60,784 bases of DNA from Metabacillus rhizolycopersici (lineage in GTDB: Bacteria; Bacillota; Bacilli; Bacillales; Bacillaceae): contig NZ_JAIQUM010000027.1 in assembly GCF_020075705.1 (NCBI RefSeq), positions 1 through 60,784 on the forward strand, given 5' to 3'. Position 1 is the first letter of the stretch. The number at the start of each line of letters is the position of its first letter. Below the pieces are notes generated by a model. It did no database searches, had not been told where the DNA came from, and worked only from the letters and a program-made list of their open reading frames with translations. The position numbers and the translations under genes were made by a program. Positions 39,282 to 49,586 of the stretch are shown here, piece by piece.

Positions 39282-39720
39282 AGTGGTTGCAGTTTTGTTA
39301 GATAAAAAATATCAAGTATAAGAGTTATTGACGATGGTACAAATCCTTTTATAGAAAAAGCAAAAGTATTTAAAGAATATGAAATGAAATACAAAAAACA
39401 CACTAGTTCCAAGTAAATTCCCATTTGAAATCACTGGTTTTCATGGATCAATTAATAACAAAGAACGATTACTATATTCTATAAATGGTTTTCTTAAAAT
39501 AACTATTTCTCCTGTCTCTATTAATGCTGGTCTGAAATAGTTTTTTCTTTTCTAATCCTCTTAACACTCGTTGAATTCGATTTGGCATATCCGACATCTG
39601 ACTAAATTAAACGTCATTAATAACTTCAATTTCAAATTTCTCTGGTTTTAATCAGACTAATCCCCTTTAAGATTACGCCAATTTGACATAATCCTAGCAA
39701 GTCTCTTACCAAATCATAAA
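39282..39720. other. AT-rich gap without an intact gene
   Basis: No complete gene is seen. A start-less plus-strand frame (39306-39416) and a minus-strand frame (39600-39472, interrupted upstream by stops) look like weak coding remnants; the second has a winged-helix-like stretch (MPNRIQRVLRGLEKKKLF) followed by DRRNSYF. Confidence 0.4.
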
Positions 39721-39721
39721 T

Positions 39722-39792
39722 TTTTGACGAAAGATATTAGGGAAAAATTCAAATGGTTTGGATATTTGTCGCATCCTTCAAAAACAGTCGAA
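39722..39792 (+). promoter_or_regulatory. Spo0A box cluster upstream of spoIIE
   Basis: TTTGACGAAA (39722 region), TTTGTCGCA (39765-39773) and CAGTCGAAC (39784-39792) resemble the 0A box TTTGTCRAA at the distance where Spo0A binds spoIIE in B. subtilis. The third is the centre of an AAAAACAGT..ACTGTTTTTT hairpin. Confidence 0.45.
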
Positions 39793-39818
39793 CTGTTTTT
39801 TGAATAGACTTCCTTCTT

Positions 39819-39851
39819 TTGACAAAATCCTGTTCAAACCTTCGATATAAT
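39819..39851 (+). promoter_or_regulatory. spoIIE promoter with 21-bp spacer (Spo0A-dependent sigma-A type)
   Basis: TTGACA (39819-39824), 21 nt, TATAAT (39846-39851). Consensus hexamers with an over-long spacer are the mark of Spo0A-activated spoIIE/spoIIG promoters. Confidence 0.8.
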
Positions 39852-39884
39852 TACAACCAACATGAATAGGTGGGGGAGTGAACT

Positions 39885-42365
39885 ATGGAAAAAGTGGAAA
39901 GAAGGTTAATGGAGCCGATAGCGGATTTGGGCATGGGGAAAACCCATCAAGCAGTCAATCGATTCTTTCAGCGATTTTCATCTAGACTACAGTTATTCTT
40001 CTTACATAAAGGACTTGTGTATGTTTTAATTGGGTTTTTATTGGGACGGGCTATTATATTATCAGAAGTGTTGCCATTCGCACTGCCATTCTTCGGTGCG
40101 GTATTTCTTATGAAAAGAGACAAAGCCCATTTAGCAGGCCTAGCCCTTATTGCAGGTGGGATTACGGTTTCTATTGAGGTTTCTATTATCATTACAATGT
40201 CAATAATAGGTTTTTTCATCATTAAGAGACTATCATCGTATTTCCTTAAGGATCAATTAAAGACGCTTCCTTTTGTTATCCTTACTACTGTTGCGACTGT
40301 AAGGATAGGATATTTATTCATGACAAATTCCACATTGACAATATATGACTATATGATGGCAGGAGTAGAGTCCGGCCTGTCATTTATCTTAACCTTAATC
40401 TTTTTGCAAAGCATTCCACTCATTTCTGCGCGGAGATACAAACAAACCCTAAAAATTGAAGAAATTATTTGCATCATGATCTTACTAGCATCTGTCATGA
40501 CGGGCCTTGTTGGAGTTACGTATCAAAACCTGCAAGCAGAGCATATCTTTTCCCGTTATATGGTTCTTCTGTTTGCATTTATAGGAGGTTCTAGCATTGG
40601 TAGTACTGTTGGTGTTGTAACAGGATTAATTTTAAGCTTGGCTAACGTAGGGAATTTATATCATATGAGTTTACTTGCGTTTTCGGGGCTATTAGGCGGT
40701 CTTTTACGGGAAGGCCAAAAGTTAGGTACGGCGATTGGGCTATTGATTGGTACTGTGTTGATCTCACTGTATGGTCAAGGCTCAGCAGATTTAATGACTA
40801 CATTATTAGAGTCGATGATCGCTATTTTGTTATTTTTGATTACACCGAAAGCGATTACGGGGCGATTAGCGAAACATATTCCGGGTACGAATGAGTATAC
40901 CCAGGAACAACAACAATATGTCCGGAAAATACGTGATGTAACAGCTCATCGCGTTGACCAATTTTCTCAAGTTTTTCACGCGTTATCAGAGAGCTTTGCA
41001 ACCTTTTATGATAAAGATGAAGCAGATGACGACCAAAGGGAAACGGACCTATTTTTAAGTAGTATTACTGAAAGTACTTGTCAGCATTGTTTTAAAAAGG
41101 AAAAATGCTGGGTTGATAACTTTGATACAACTTATGACTATATGGAAAGGATTATGCATGAAACGAAACAACATACGTATCAAAATAATGTGAAGTTGAA
41201 AAAGGACTTCCATCGCCATTGTTCAAAGGCAAATAAAGTTGAGGAAACAATTGAGGAAGAAATCAACTATTTTCAAGCGAATCAAAAACTAAAAAAAGAA
41301 GTGCAAGAAAGTAGGAGGTTGGTTGCTGAACAATTATTGGGTGTATCACATGTTATGGAGGACCTTTCTAAAGAAATAAAACGAGAACAGGAAAATCACT
41401 TTGTGCAAGAAGAACAAATTCGTGATGCATTACAAAATTTCGGAATTGAAATAGTGAATGTTGATATCTATAGCCTAGAGCAAGGGAATGTCGATATCGA
41501 AATGAGTATTCCATTTTGTAATGGGCATGGTGAATGTGAAAAAATTATTGCCCCAATGCTATCGGATATTTTAGAGGAGTCAATCATCGTGAAGAATGAG
41601 GAATGTGCGAACTACCCTAATGGCTATTGCCACGTTTCATTTGGTTCAGCTAAAAAATTCCGGATTAAAACGGGTGTTGCTCATGCTGCAAAAGGCGGTG
41701 GTCTAGTATCAGGTGATAGTTATTCAATGATTGATTTGGGAGTTGGGAAGTTTGCTGTTGCGATAAGTGATGGGATGGGAAATGGCGTAAGGGCACACTT
41801 TGAAAGTAACGAAACGATTAAATTACTTCAGAAAATTCTACAATCTGGAATAGAGGAAAAGGTAGCAATTAAAACAATTAATTCAATACTATCTCTCAGA
41901 ACAACAGATGAAATCTTTTCAACACTCGATTTAGCGATAGTTGACCTTCAGGATGGGAACAGCAAATTTTTGAAAATCGGATCAACGCCGAGTTTCGTTA
42001 AACGTGGGGATAAAATAATAAAGATTCAAGCTAGTAATCTACCGATGGGCATTATAGACGAGTTTGATGTTGATGTTGTTGGTGAAAGGCTTAAAGCGGG
42101 AGACCTCCTTATTATGATGAGTGATGGTATTTTTGAGGGCCCGAGACATGTAGAAAACTATGATTTATGGATGAAGAGGAAAATTGGTGAAATTAAAACA
42201 GTAGATCCTCAGGAAGTAGCGGACCTTATTATGGAGGAAGTCATCCGGACAAGATCTGGAAAAATTGAGGACGATATGACGGTAGTTGTATCTGCTATCG
42301 AACACAATACACCAAAATGGGCGAGTATTCCTGTGACAAAATATGAATCAAAGAAAATAGGTTAA
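39885..42365 (+). CDS. spoIIE: Stage II sporulation protein E, SpoIIAA-P phosphatase
   Basis: Membrane PP2C phosphatase that dephosphorylates SpoIIAA to release sigma-F in the forespore and also helps place the polar septum through FtsZ. It has 826 residues: about ten N-terminal membrane segments (40-330), a central FtsZ/oligomerisation region (330-590), and a C-terminal PP2C domain with metal aspartates in SGDSYS (Asp611) and ISDGMGNG (Asp629) and the MSDGIFEGP motif. GGGGGAG precedes ATG 39885. Driven by the Spo0A-type promoter. Confidence 0.97.
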   Translation: MEKVERRLMEPIADLGMGKTHQAVNRFFQRFSSRLQLFFLHKGLVYVLIGFLLGRAIILSEVLPFALPFFGAVFLMKRDKAHLAGLALIAGGITVSIEVSIIITMSIIGFFIIKRLSSYFLKDQLKTLPFVILTTVATVRIGYLFMTNSTLTIYDYMMAGVESGLSFILTLIFLQSIPLISARRYKQTLKIEEIICIMILLASVMTGLVGVTYQNLQAEHIFSRYMVLLFAFIGGSSIGSTVGVVTGLILSLANVGNLYHMSLLAFSGLLGGLLREGQKLGTAIGLLIGTVLISLYGQGSADLMTTLLESMIAILLFLITPKAITGRLAKHIPGTNEYTQEQQQYVRKIRDVTAHRVDQFSQVFHALSESFATFYDKDEADDDQRETDLFLSSITESTCQHCFKKEKCWVDNFDTTYDYMERIMHETKQHTYQNNVKLKKDFHRHCSKANKVEETIEEEINYFQANQKLKKEVQESRRLVAEQLLGVSHVMEDLSKEIKREQENHFVQEEQIRDALQNFGIEIVNVDIYSLEQGNVDIEMSIPFCNGHGECEKIIAPMLSDILEESIIVKNEECANYPNGYCHVSFGSAKKFRIKTGVAHAAKGGGLVSGDSYSMIDLGVGKFAVAISDGMGNGVRAHFESNETIKLLQKILQSGIEEKVAIKTINSILSLRTTDEIFSTLDLAIVDLQDGNSKFLKIGSTPSFVKRGDKIIKIQASNLPMGIIDEFDVDVVGERLKAGDLLIMMSDGIFEGPRHVENYDLWMKRKIGEIKTVDPQEVADLIMEEVIRTRSGKIEDDMTVVVSAIEHNTPKWASIPVTKYESKKIG

Positions 42366-42534
42366 GAATAAACTAGAGTATAAAAACCCCTCCTTCTGGC
42401 GAGTATGATAATAATCTACATTTCATATATCCCTTCGTCTTATAGCGAGATAACTAAGTCAAAAATTTATACTTTTTTATCTTTCGAAAAAGGGAAACAT
42501 GTGAAAAATTATACGTCTCTCTAGGAGGGTACAT

Positions 42535-43272
42535 ATGGCAAAGGGTCATTTAAAGCAAATATTATTAATAACTGACGGTTGCTCAAATCATGGGGAAGAT
42601 CCAATTGCAATGGCTGCCTTAGCAAATGAACAAGGAATAACAGTTAATGTTATTGGTGTAGTAGATGAAAACGCGATAGATCAAGAGGCAATCCAAGAGG
42701 TTGAAGAAATTGCAATGTCTGGTGGTGGTGTTCATCAAATTGTTTATGCCAAGCAGCTATCTCAAACAGTGCAGATGGTAACACGAAAAGCAATGACTCA
42801 AACACTTCAAGGTGTTGTTAATAAAGAACTACAACAGATACTTGGTACTCATACGTCTATGGAGGAATTACCACCTGAAAAACGAGGAGAAGTAATGGAG
42901 GTTGTGGATGAACTTGGTGAAACAGTAAGCCTAGAAATACTCATTTTAGTTGATACTAGTGCAAGTATGAAACCGAAGCTCCCTACTGTGAAAGAAGCGC
43001 TTCTTGATCTTTCTATTAGTCTTAATTCAAGAATTGGCGCAAATCAATTTTCAGTATCTGTATTTCCTGGGAAAAGGGATGATGTCGAGCAAGTTCTTGA
43101 TTGGACGCCGAAACTAGAATCCCTATCATCCATTTTTTCGAAGCTATCAACAGGCGGAATTACACCCACTGGTCCAGCAATAAAGGATGCGATCCAGCAC
43201 TTTAAAAAGAAAAGATCCTTAAGGAGTCTGTTAAGAAATGAAGAAGAATACTACGATGAATCAGGTATGTAA
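42535..43272 (+). CDS. yabS: VWA domain protein YabS
   Basis: Protein of 245 residues with von Willebrand factor A-type features: LLITDGCSNHGEDP near the N terminus, and a MIDAS-like DTSAS at 140-144 followed by GGITPTGPAI. Likely a metal-dependent binding protein; no enzyme activity is apparent. TAGGAGGGT lies 4 nt before ATG 42535. Its 3' end overlaps yabT by 35 nt, and the pair is linked to sporulation in B. subtilis. Confidence 0.93.
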   Translation: MAKGHLKQILLITDGCSNHGEDPIAMAALANEQGITVNVIGVVDENAIDQEAIQEVEEIAMSGGGVHQIVYAKQLSQTVQMVTRKAMTQTLQGVVNKELQQILGTHTSMEELPPEKRGEVMEVVDELGETVSLEILILVDTSASMKPKLPTVKEALLDLSISLNSRIGANQFSVSVFPGKRDDVEQVLDWTPKLESLSSIFSKLSTGGITPTGPAIKDAIQHFKKKRSLRSLLRNEEEYYDESGM

Positions 43273-44281
43273 TCTTTCTTCAGGGACTGAGATAAAAGGA
43301 AAGTGGAATGGTAAAAGGTACATCATTGTTAGGGCGCTTGGACAAGGTGCAACTGGTAACGTCTATTTAGCTGATAGTAGTGAAGGAAATGTCGCAATTA
43401 AGTTAAGCGAAAATAGTATGGCGATTACTTCAGAGGTAAATGTGCTTAAGCACTTTTCTAAGGTCCAAGGTACTTCTCTTGGGCCTTCTTTGCTTGATGT
43501 AGATGATTGGAAGATCGACCAGTATAAAATTTTGCCCTTTTACGTGATGGAGTATGTACAAGGTAATAATTTTCTTGAGTTTGTTCAAGAAAGGGGAATG
43601 GAATGGGCTAACGTCCTCGTTCTTCAGCTTTTAGCCAATCTTGAGAAACTCCATCAACAGGGATGGGTATTTGGTGACTTAAAGCCGGAAAACATACTGA
43701 TTTCAGGACCTCCTCCTAAAATCAGATGTATCGACGTCGGGGGAACTACACAGCAAGGAAGGTCAATCAAGGAATTCACAGAGTTCTTCGATCGTGGATA
43801 CTGGGGTTTGGGCACGCGGAAGGCTGAACCGACATATGATCTTTTTTCAGTAGCAATGATCTTAATAAATGCAACTTATCCTAAAAGGTTCACAAAAAAG
43901 GAGGAAGGTGATGGGAGAAATCAGTTATTTGAGGTAATTGATCAACACCCATTCTTACGCAAACAGAAGGAAGTTTTACAAAAGGCACTTTTGGGGAAAT
44001 ACGTCAGCGCGGGCGAAATGAAATCAGATTTTGTCCACTTACTTTCAAGTGAAACGAGTAAAGCAGGGGTGAGAACAAAGACGAATAAAACTCAGACAAC
44101 CTCATCCAATAATTCAAAGAGGCAACATATAAGGCATTCCCACGCACAAACGAATCAATCGAGAAAACAAGCTAAGAAATCAAAGAAAAGAAAAAAGGCA
44201 AGCGGTATTCTTGAAACAATTCTCATTCTAGCAGGTGTATTTTTAATTTATTCTTTATATGTCTATCACTTTTTAATGTGA
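43238..44281 (+). CDS. yabT: Serine/threonine protein kinase YabT
   Basis: Membrane-anchored Hanks-type kinase of the forespore; B. subtilis YabT binds DNA and phosphorylates RecA and AbrB. It has 347 residues: the glycine loop LGQGATGNV near 33, VAIKLS, the catalytic FGDLKPEN (Asp147), IDVGG in place of DFG (Asp166), then a Lys/Arg-rich DNA-binding linker (280-318) and one C-terminal membrane segment (about 321-345). ATG 43238 inside yabS has AAGGAG 11 nt upstream and gives the B. subtilis N-terminal length. Confidence 0.93.
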   Translation: MKKNTTMNQVCNLSSGTEIKGKWNGKRYIIVRALGQGATGNVYLADSSEGNVAIKLSENSMAITSEVNVLKHFSKVQGTSLGPSLLDVDDWKIDQYKILPFYVMEYVQGNNFLEFVQERGMEWANVLVLQLLANLEKLHQQGWVFGDLKPENILISGPPPKIRCIDVGGTTQQGRSIKEFTEFFDRGYWGLGTRKAEPTYDLFSVAMILINATYPKRFTKKEEGDGRNQLFEVIDQHPFLRKQKEVLQKALLGKYVSAGEMKSDFVHLLSSETSKAGVRTKTNKTQTTSSNNSKRQHIRHSHAQTNQSRKQAKKSKKRKKASGILETILILAGVFLIYSLYVYHFLM

Positions 44282-44433
44282 AAAAGTTAGTTTTACTATA
44301 AAAAGTGCTCAGAAAATATGTTGAATATGTGAACGCTGTCTTCTCCTTTGAAGTTACCTTAAAAATAATGGTAGGATAGAGATATAGTTAAAAATAGAGA
44401 TGTAAGCAATTTTAAGCAAAAGAGGGAGAAAGG

Positions 44434-45819
44434 GTGGAAAAATTTTATACACTTATCAAAAAGAATCATTTGCTTGAAAAGGGTTCTACGATCGTTGTAG
44501 GTGTATCAGGGGGACCTGATTCATTAGCGTTGATTCATTTGCTGAATAAGTTAAAGGATAAATGGGAATTGAAGCTAGTTGTTGCACATGTGGATCACAT
44601 GTTTAGGGGTGAACAGTCAAAAGAGGAAATGTTATTTGTTCTTGATTACTGTAAGTCACTTAATATTATGTGTGAGGCAAAGCAAATTGATGTGACTGCC
44701 TATGCAACTCAACATCAATTAAGTTCCCAAGTTGCTTCAAGAGAATGTAGGTATGCATTTTTTAAAGAGGTTTTAGATAAGTATCAGTCAAGATACTTAG
44801 CGCTTGGCCACCATGGAGATGATCAAGTCGAAACAATCTTAATGAGGATGGTAAGAGGAAGTACAGGAGAGGCTCTTGCGGGTATTCAAATAAAAAGAAA
44901 GTTTCATAATGGGTACATTATAAGGCCGTTGCTTGCGAATACAAAGGAACAAATACTTTCCTATTGCCTTGAAAACTATTTAGTACCAAGGTTTGACCCT
45001 AGTAATGACAAAACAGATTATACGAGAAATCGCTTTAGGAAATATGTGCTCCCATTTTTGAAAGAGGAGAATCCACTCGTACATGAAAGATTTCAACATT
45101 TTAGTGAAACCTTTTTGGAGGATGAATCGTATTTACAGGTATTAACGCAGCAGCAAATGAATACAGTATTGAAAAGAAAAGAGAAGTCGGTGGTGGAAAT
45201 TGACACTAATCTATTCTTAAACCTACCTTTGCCTTTACAAAGGAGAGGGATTCAACTAATATTAAATTATCTATACGAAAATATTCCAGCTTCTCTTTCT
45301 TCAATACATATTGAGAGTTTATTGGCGTTACTAACACAAAATCACCCTTCAGGTTCACTTGATTTCCCAGGCGGTCTAAAAGTGATTAAATCCTATCAAA
45401 ATTGTTTGTTTACTTTTGAGCATGATAAAGTAAAGGAATACCGTTTTGAGCTTGATATCCCTTCCGTTGTAAAGCTTCCGAATGGGTTTAAAATTACGTG
45501 TGATGTTATGAAAATTGCATCCCCTGAGTTTAATGGAAATGCATCGTTTCTCCTAAATTCCAAGGCGTTAGTTAGGCCCCTTATTATTCGAACGAGAGAA
45601 CCGGGAGATAAAATCAAATTGAAGGGCATGAATGGTCGGAAAAAGGTAAAAGATATATTTATTGATGAAAAAATACCATTACATAGCCGATATTCATGGC
45701 CTGTAGTAGAAGACGGAAATGGTAATATCCTTTGGTTACCTGGGCTCAAAAAGTCGACTTATGAGGCTGATAGTGCAAGCGAGGATGAATACGTAGTATT
45801 ACAATACAAGGAGCTATGA
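44434..45819 (+). CDS. tilS: tRNA(Ile)-lysidine synthetase
   Basis: Converts the wobble cytidine of tRNA-Ile(CAU) to lysidine so that it reads AUA; essential. The PP-loop SGGPDS is at 25-30, followed by HVDHMFRG near 74 and [10 protein letters not shown] near 128, and two C-terminal TilS domains with [24 protein letters not shown]. It has 461 residues. The start is GTG 44434 with GAGGGAG 6-7 nt upstream. hprT follows after 22 nt, a conserved tilS-hprT-ftsH arrangement. Confidence 0.96.
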   Translation: MEKFYTLIKKNHLLEKGSTIVVGVSGGPDSLALIHLLNKLKDKWELKLVVAHVDHMFRGEQSKEEMLFVLDYCKSLNIMCEAKQIDVTAYATQHQLSSQVASRECRYAFFKEVLDKYQSRYLALGHHGDDQVETILMRMVRGSTGEALAGIQIKRKFHNGYIIRPLLANTKEQILSYCLENYLVPRFDPSNDKTDYTRNRFRKYVLPFLKEENPLVHERFQHFSETFLEDESYLQVLTQQQMNTVLKRKEKSVVEIDTNLFLNLPLPLQRRGIQLILNYLYENIPASLSSIHIESLLALLTQNHPSGSLDFPGGLKVIKSYQNCLFTFEHDKVKEYRFELDIPSVVKLPNGFKITCDVMKIASPEFNGNASFLLNSKALVRPLIIRTREPGDKIKLKGMNGRKKVKDIFIDEKIPLHSRYSWPVVEDGNGNILWLPGLKKSTYEADSASEDEYVVLQYKEL

Positions 45820-45841
45820 TTTTCTAGGGGGCACACATTTA

Positions 45842-46378
45842 ATGAGACAAGATATCAAAGAAATATTAGTTACTGAGGAACAAATTCAAGAGAAGGTAAA
45901 AGAATTAGGTAAGGTCTTAACAGATGAGTATAAAGATCGTTTCCCACTCGCTATTGGTGTTTTAAAGGGTGCAATGCCTTTTATGGGTGATCTGTTGAAG
46001 AATATTGATACATACTTAGAAATGGATTTTATGGACGTTTCAAGCTATGGTTCATCTACCGTATCATCAGGAGAAGTAAAGATTATAAAGGATTTGGACA
46101 CTTCTGTTGAAGGAAGAGATATTCTAATTCTTGAGGATATTATTGACAGCGGTTTGACGTTAAGTTATTTAGTGAAATTATTTCGTTACCGAAAAGCAAA
46201 ATCAATTAAGATTGTAACATTACTTGATAAACCAACTGGAAGAAAAGCAGATATTCAAGCTGATTATGTATGTTTTCAGGTTCCAGACGCTTTTGTAGTG
46301 GGTTATGGCCTTGATTACAATGAGAAGTATCGTAATCTTCCTTATATCGGGGTTTTAAAGCCTGAGGTCTATCAATAA
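45842..46378 (+). CDS. hprT: Hypoxanthine-guanine phosphoribosyltransferase
   Basis: Salvages hypoxanthine and guanine to IMP and GMP using PRPP. It has 178 residues with the PRPP loop [14 protein letters not shown] near 98, the flexible-loop [13 protein letters not shown] near 66, and purine-binding [21 protein letters not shown] near 148. TAGGGGGC precedes ATG 45842 at about 10 nt. In B. subtilis HprT and TilS together affect ftsH expression, and the gene order is the same. Confidence 0.96.
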   Translation: MRQDIKEILVTEEQIQEKVKELGKVLTDEYKDRFPLAIGVLKGAMPFMGDLLKNIDTYLEMDFMDVSSYGSSTVSSGEVKIIKDLDTSVEGRDILILEDIIDSGLTLSYLVKLFRYRKAKSIKIVTLLDKPTGRKADIQADYVCFQVPDAFVVGYGLDYNEKYRNLPYIGVLKPEVYQ

Positions 46379-46404
46379 TACTAATTCGTTTAACTAATGG
46401 GGAT

Positions 46405-46430
46405 AACTGCCGGTAAAGATTAAGGTAAGT
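46405..46430 (+). repeat. Short intergenic motif, copy S1
   Basis: AACTGCC-G-GTAAA followed 7 nt later by GTAAGT, in the hprT-ftsH gap. Related copies are at 52469 and 52637. Confidence 0.55.
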
Positions 46431-46448
46431 CTCTCCTAATAGTGCAAA

Positions 46449-46476
46449 TTGTTGTAAAATCGTGATTTTCTATGAT
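46449..46476 (+). promoter_or_regulatory. ftsH promoter candidate
   Basis: TTGTTG (46449-46454), 16 nt, TATGAT (46471-46476), 46 nt before ftsH. Confidence 0.4.
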
Positions 46477-46521
46477 ACTATTTATAAAAATAGCCGTGTT
46501 AACCGTGGGAGGAGGTAAGGA

Positions 46522-48447
46522 ATGAATCGGATCTTCCGTAATACCATATTTTATTTACTTATATTTTTAGTCATCATTGGGGTTGTTAGCTTTTTTACAA
46601 GTGGTAACCCGAAGACGGAGCAAATAACATACAATGAGTTCATTTCTGACTTAAATAATGGGAATGTAACTGAAATGTCAGTACAGCCGGTTCGAGGTGT
46701 ATTTGAAGTTAAAGGTAAGATGGAAGGGTATAAACAAGATGAGTCCTTCTTAACATATATACCAACAGAACAAGGATTAAATCGAGTTGATGCAGCTGCA
46801 GCGGAAAACAACGTTAAAATTGTTGAAGTTTCCCCAGCAGAAGAAACAAGTGGTTGGGTGACATTTTTTACATCAATTATCCCATTTGTAATCATCTTTA
46901 TTCTATTCTTCTTCTTACTTAACCAATCTCAAGGCGGCGGTAGCCGAGTGATGAATTTTGGTAAAAGTAAAGCTAAGCTTTATAGCGAAGAAAAGAAGAA
47001 AGTTAAGTTTAAAGATGTAGCTGGTGCTGATGAAGAAAAGCAAGAGCTCGTCGAGGTTGTTGAATTCCTAAAAGACCCTCGGAAATTTGCAGAGTTAGGG
47101 GCAAGAATTCCAAAAGGTGTCTTACTCGTGGGGCCGCCTGGTACAGGTAAAACTTTACTTGCAAGAGCTGTTGCTGGTGAAGCAGGAGTACCGTTCTTTT
47201 CTATAAGTGGTTCTGATTTCGTTGAGATGTTCGTCGGTGTCGGTGCATCACGTGTTCGTGATTTATTCGAGAATGCGAAGAAGAATGCTCCATGTATCAT
47301 TTTCATTGATGAAATTGATGCTGTTGGACGTCAACGTGGAGCAGGTTTAGGTGGAGGACACGATGAGCGTGAACAAACACTTAACCAGCTACTAGTTGAA
47401 ATGGATGGCTTTGGTGCGAATGAAGGAATTATTATCATCGCTGCAACTAACAGACCTGATATTCTTGATCCAGCATTGTTACGACCAGGACGTTTTGACC
47501 GTCAAATTACAGTCGATCGACCAGATGTTATCGGCCGTGAAGCGGTTCTAAAGGTACATGCTCGTAATAAACCTCTAGATGAAACTGTGGATCTGAAGGC
47601 GATTGCTGCCCGTACGCCAGGTTTCTCAGGTGCAGATTTAGAAAACCTTTTAAATGAAGCAGCTCTAGTTGCTGCTAGACAAGATAAAAAGAAGATTGAT
47701 AATACGGACCTTGATGAAGCTACTGACCGCGTTATTGCAGGTCCAGCTAAAAAATCTCGTGTTATTTCGAAAAAGGAAAGAAATATCGTTGCGTATCATG
47801 AAGCAGGTCACGTCATCATTGGTGTCGTATTGGACGAAGCTGATATGGTACATAAAGTAACCATTGTTCCTCGTGGTCAAGCAGGCGGTTATGCGGTTAT
47901 GCTTCCAAAAGAAGACCGTTACTTTATGACGAAGCCTGAACTTTTAGATAAAATTACAGGTTTACTCGGTGGTCGTGTTGCAGAGGAAATCATCTTTGGT
48001 GAAGTAAGTACAGGAGCACATAATGATTTCCAAAGAGCAACTAGCATAGCGAGAAAAATGGTGACAGAATACGGGATGAGTGAAAAGCTTGGACCACTTC
48101 AATTTGGGCAAGCGCAAGGAGGTCAAGTGTTCTTAGGGCGCGACCTTAATAATGAGCAAAACTATAGTGATGCAATTGCGCATGAAATTGATTTGGAAAT
48201 CCAACGTTTTATTAAAGAAAGCTATGAGCGCGCTCGTCAAATTTTAACGGATAATCGTGAGAAGTTAGAATTGATTGCTCAAACATTATTAGATATTGAA
48301 ACACTTGATGCAGCACAAATTAATAGTCTGGTTGAGCATGGTAAATTACCTGACCGTCCGGTAGCTGTCAGCAAAGATGAATCAACTGAAGATGTGAAAG
48401 TAAATATTCAAACGAAAAAAGAAGAAGATAATTCTTCTGAGAAATAA
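46522..48447 (+). CDS. ftsH: ATP-dependent zinc metalloprotease FtsH
   Basis: Membrane AAA+ protease that degrades misfolded membrane proteins and regulators such as Spo0E. It has 641 residues: membrane segments at about 7-25 and 110-132, AAA domain with Walker A GPPGTGKT at 204-211, [15 protein letters not shown] near 259 and the second region of homology [19 protein letters not shown], then the zinc site HEAGH at 426-430. GGGAGGAGG precedes ATG 46522. A strong terminator ends the unit. Confidence 0.97.
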   Translation: MNRIFRNTIFYLLIFLVIIGVVSFFTSGNPKTEQITYNEFISDLNNGNVTEMSVQPVRGVFEVKGKMEGYKQDESFLTYIPTEQGLNRVDAAAAENNVKIVEVSPAEETSGWVTFFTSIIPFVIIFILFFFLLNQSQGGGSRVMNFGKSKAKLYSEEKKKVKFKDVAGADEEKQELVEVVEFLKDPRKFAELGARIPKGVLLVGPPGTGKTLLARAVAGEAGVPFFSISGSDFVEMFVGVGASRVRDLFENAKKNAPCIIFIDEIDAVGRQRGAGLGGGHDEREQTLNQLLVEMDGFGANEGIIIIAATNRPDILDPALLRPGRFDRQITVDRPDVIGREAVLKVHARNKPLDETVDLKAIAARTPGFSGADLENLLNEAALVAARQDKKKIDNTDLDEATDRVIAGPAKKSRVISKKERNIVAYHEAGHVIIGVVLDEADMVHKVTIVPRGQAGGYAVMLPKEDRYFMTKPELLDKITGLLGGRVAEEIIFGEVSTGAHNDFQRATSIARKMVTEYGMSEKLGPLQFGQAQGGQVFLGRDLNNEQNYSDAIAHEIDLEIQRFIKESYERARQILTDNREKLELIAQTLLDIETLDAAQINSLVEHGKLPDRPVAVSKDESTEDVKVNIQTKKEEDNSSEK

Positions 48448-48455
48448 TTGATTGG

Positions 48456-48497
48456 AAAAAGATCGATGGATGATGTATGGGCCATCGATCTTTTTTT
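48456..48497 (+). terminator. ftsH terminator
   Basis: AAAAAGATCGATGG (48456-48469) pairs with CCATCGATCTTTTT (48482-48495), then more T. Confidence 0.93.
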
Positions 48498-48677
48498 GTC
48501 TATTTAAAGAAGATAAGTATTCATCGACTAGACGAAACAACGTCCAAATCTTAAGCGGAAACTTTCTATAAAGAAGCTCTGCTACCAATCCATTTAAGAT
48601 GAAACAAGCTCTAATGATGGAAGATGAACTACTTTATGATAAAATAAAACGGACTATAGAATTTAGTTCAAAATCTC

Positions 48678-48751
48678 TAGGCTAAAGCCTAACCGAAATT
48701 CATCTCCCCCTTATCGTTGGGCTTTGCCCTTCACACGATTGAAGAGGGAGA
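48678..48751 (+). ncRNA. Possible structured leader before coaX
   Basis: Two hairpins: TAGGCT-AA-AGCCTA (48678-48691), and a three-part stem at 48703-48751 built from TCTCCCCCTT/AAGAGGGAGA, ATCGT/ACGAT and GGGC/GCCC. It lies 50 nt before the coaX start. No T run follows. The rest of the 300-nt ftsH-coaX gap shows no gene. Confidence 0.5.
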
Positions 48752-48800
48752 CTTCTTTCGGAAATCTGTTAAAAAGAACAATAATAAAGTGGTGATATTG

Positions 48801-49571
48801 ATGATTCTTGTATTGGATGTAGGAAATACGAATACTGTATTAGGTGTATATGATCAAGGTGCCTTAAAGCATCATTGGCGTATAGAGACAAGTCGTAATA
48901 AAACTGAAGATGAATTTGGGATGGTTATCAATAGTCTTTTTGAGCATGATGGATTTTCTTTTAAACAAATAGAGGGGATTATTATCTCATCTGTCGTACC
49001 ACCGATTATGTTTGCACTCGAGCGGATGTGTATGAAGTATTTTAATATAAATCCTTTAGTTGTTGGTCCAGGAATTAAGACAGGATTGAACATTAAGTAC
49101 GAAAATCCCCGTGAGGTAGGAGCAGATCGGATCGTAAATGCTGTTGCGGGAATACAAGATTATGGAAGTCCGCTTGTTATTGTAGATTTTGGTACAGCTA
49201 CTACATATTGTTATATCAATGAGGAAAATCAATATATGGGTGGGGCGATTGCTCCTGGAATTAATATCTCGACAGAAGCGTTATATTCAAGAGCTGCAAA
49301 GCTACCGAGAATTGAAATTACAAGACCTGATAACATTATCGGTAAAAACACCGTTAGTGCAATGCAATCTGGGATTTTATATGGATATGTAGGGCAGGTA
49401 GAGGGCATTGTAAAGCGTATAAAGGACCAGGCGAAGGAAGTGCCGCAGGTCATCGCAACGGGTGGCTTAGCAACGTTAATTGCGAGAGAATCAGATTGTA
49501 TCGATATTGTAGACCCGTTCTTAACATTAAGAGGTCTGCAGCTAATTTATGAGCGTAATACAGAGCGTTGA
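48801..49571 (+). CDS. coaX: Type III pantothenate kinase
   Basis: First step of coenzyme A synthesis: ATP-dependent phosphorylation of pantothenate. It has 256 residues in the ASKHA fold: [14 protein letters not shown] at the N terminus (phosphate 1 motif), [10 protein letters not shown] near 109, [10 protein letters not shown] near 128 and GGAIAPGI near 148. AAGTGGTGAT lies about 7 nt before ATG 48801; the longer frame from TTG 48717 runs through the leader hairpin. hslO follows after 15 nt. Confidence 0.96.
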   Translation: MILVLDVGNTNTVLGVYDQGALKHHWRIETSRNKTEDEFGMVINSLFEHDGFSFKQIEGIIISSVVPPIMFALERMCMKYFNINPLVVGPGIKTGLNIKYENPREVGADRIVNAVAGIQDYGSPLVIVDFGTATTYCYINEENQYMGGAIAPGINISTEALYSRAAKLPRIEITRPDNIIGKNTVSAMQSGILYGYVGQVEGIVKRIKDQAKEVPQVIATGGLATLIARESDCIDIVDPFLTLRGLQLIYERNTER

Positions 49572-49586
49572 AGGGAGTCTAACAAT

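Noticed and set aside
37221..39884. Prophage, integrative element or defence island
   Set aside because: Only a transporter, its regulator and decayed DNA are seen; no integrase, att repeats or defence-type genes.
42466..42500. sigma-F promoter for yabS
   Set aside because: TTATA and GGGAAACAT are 20 nt apart with mismatches; too far from consensus.
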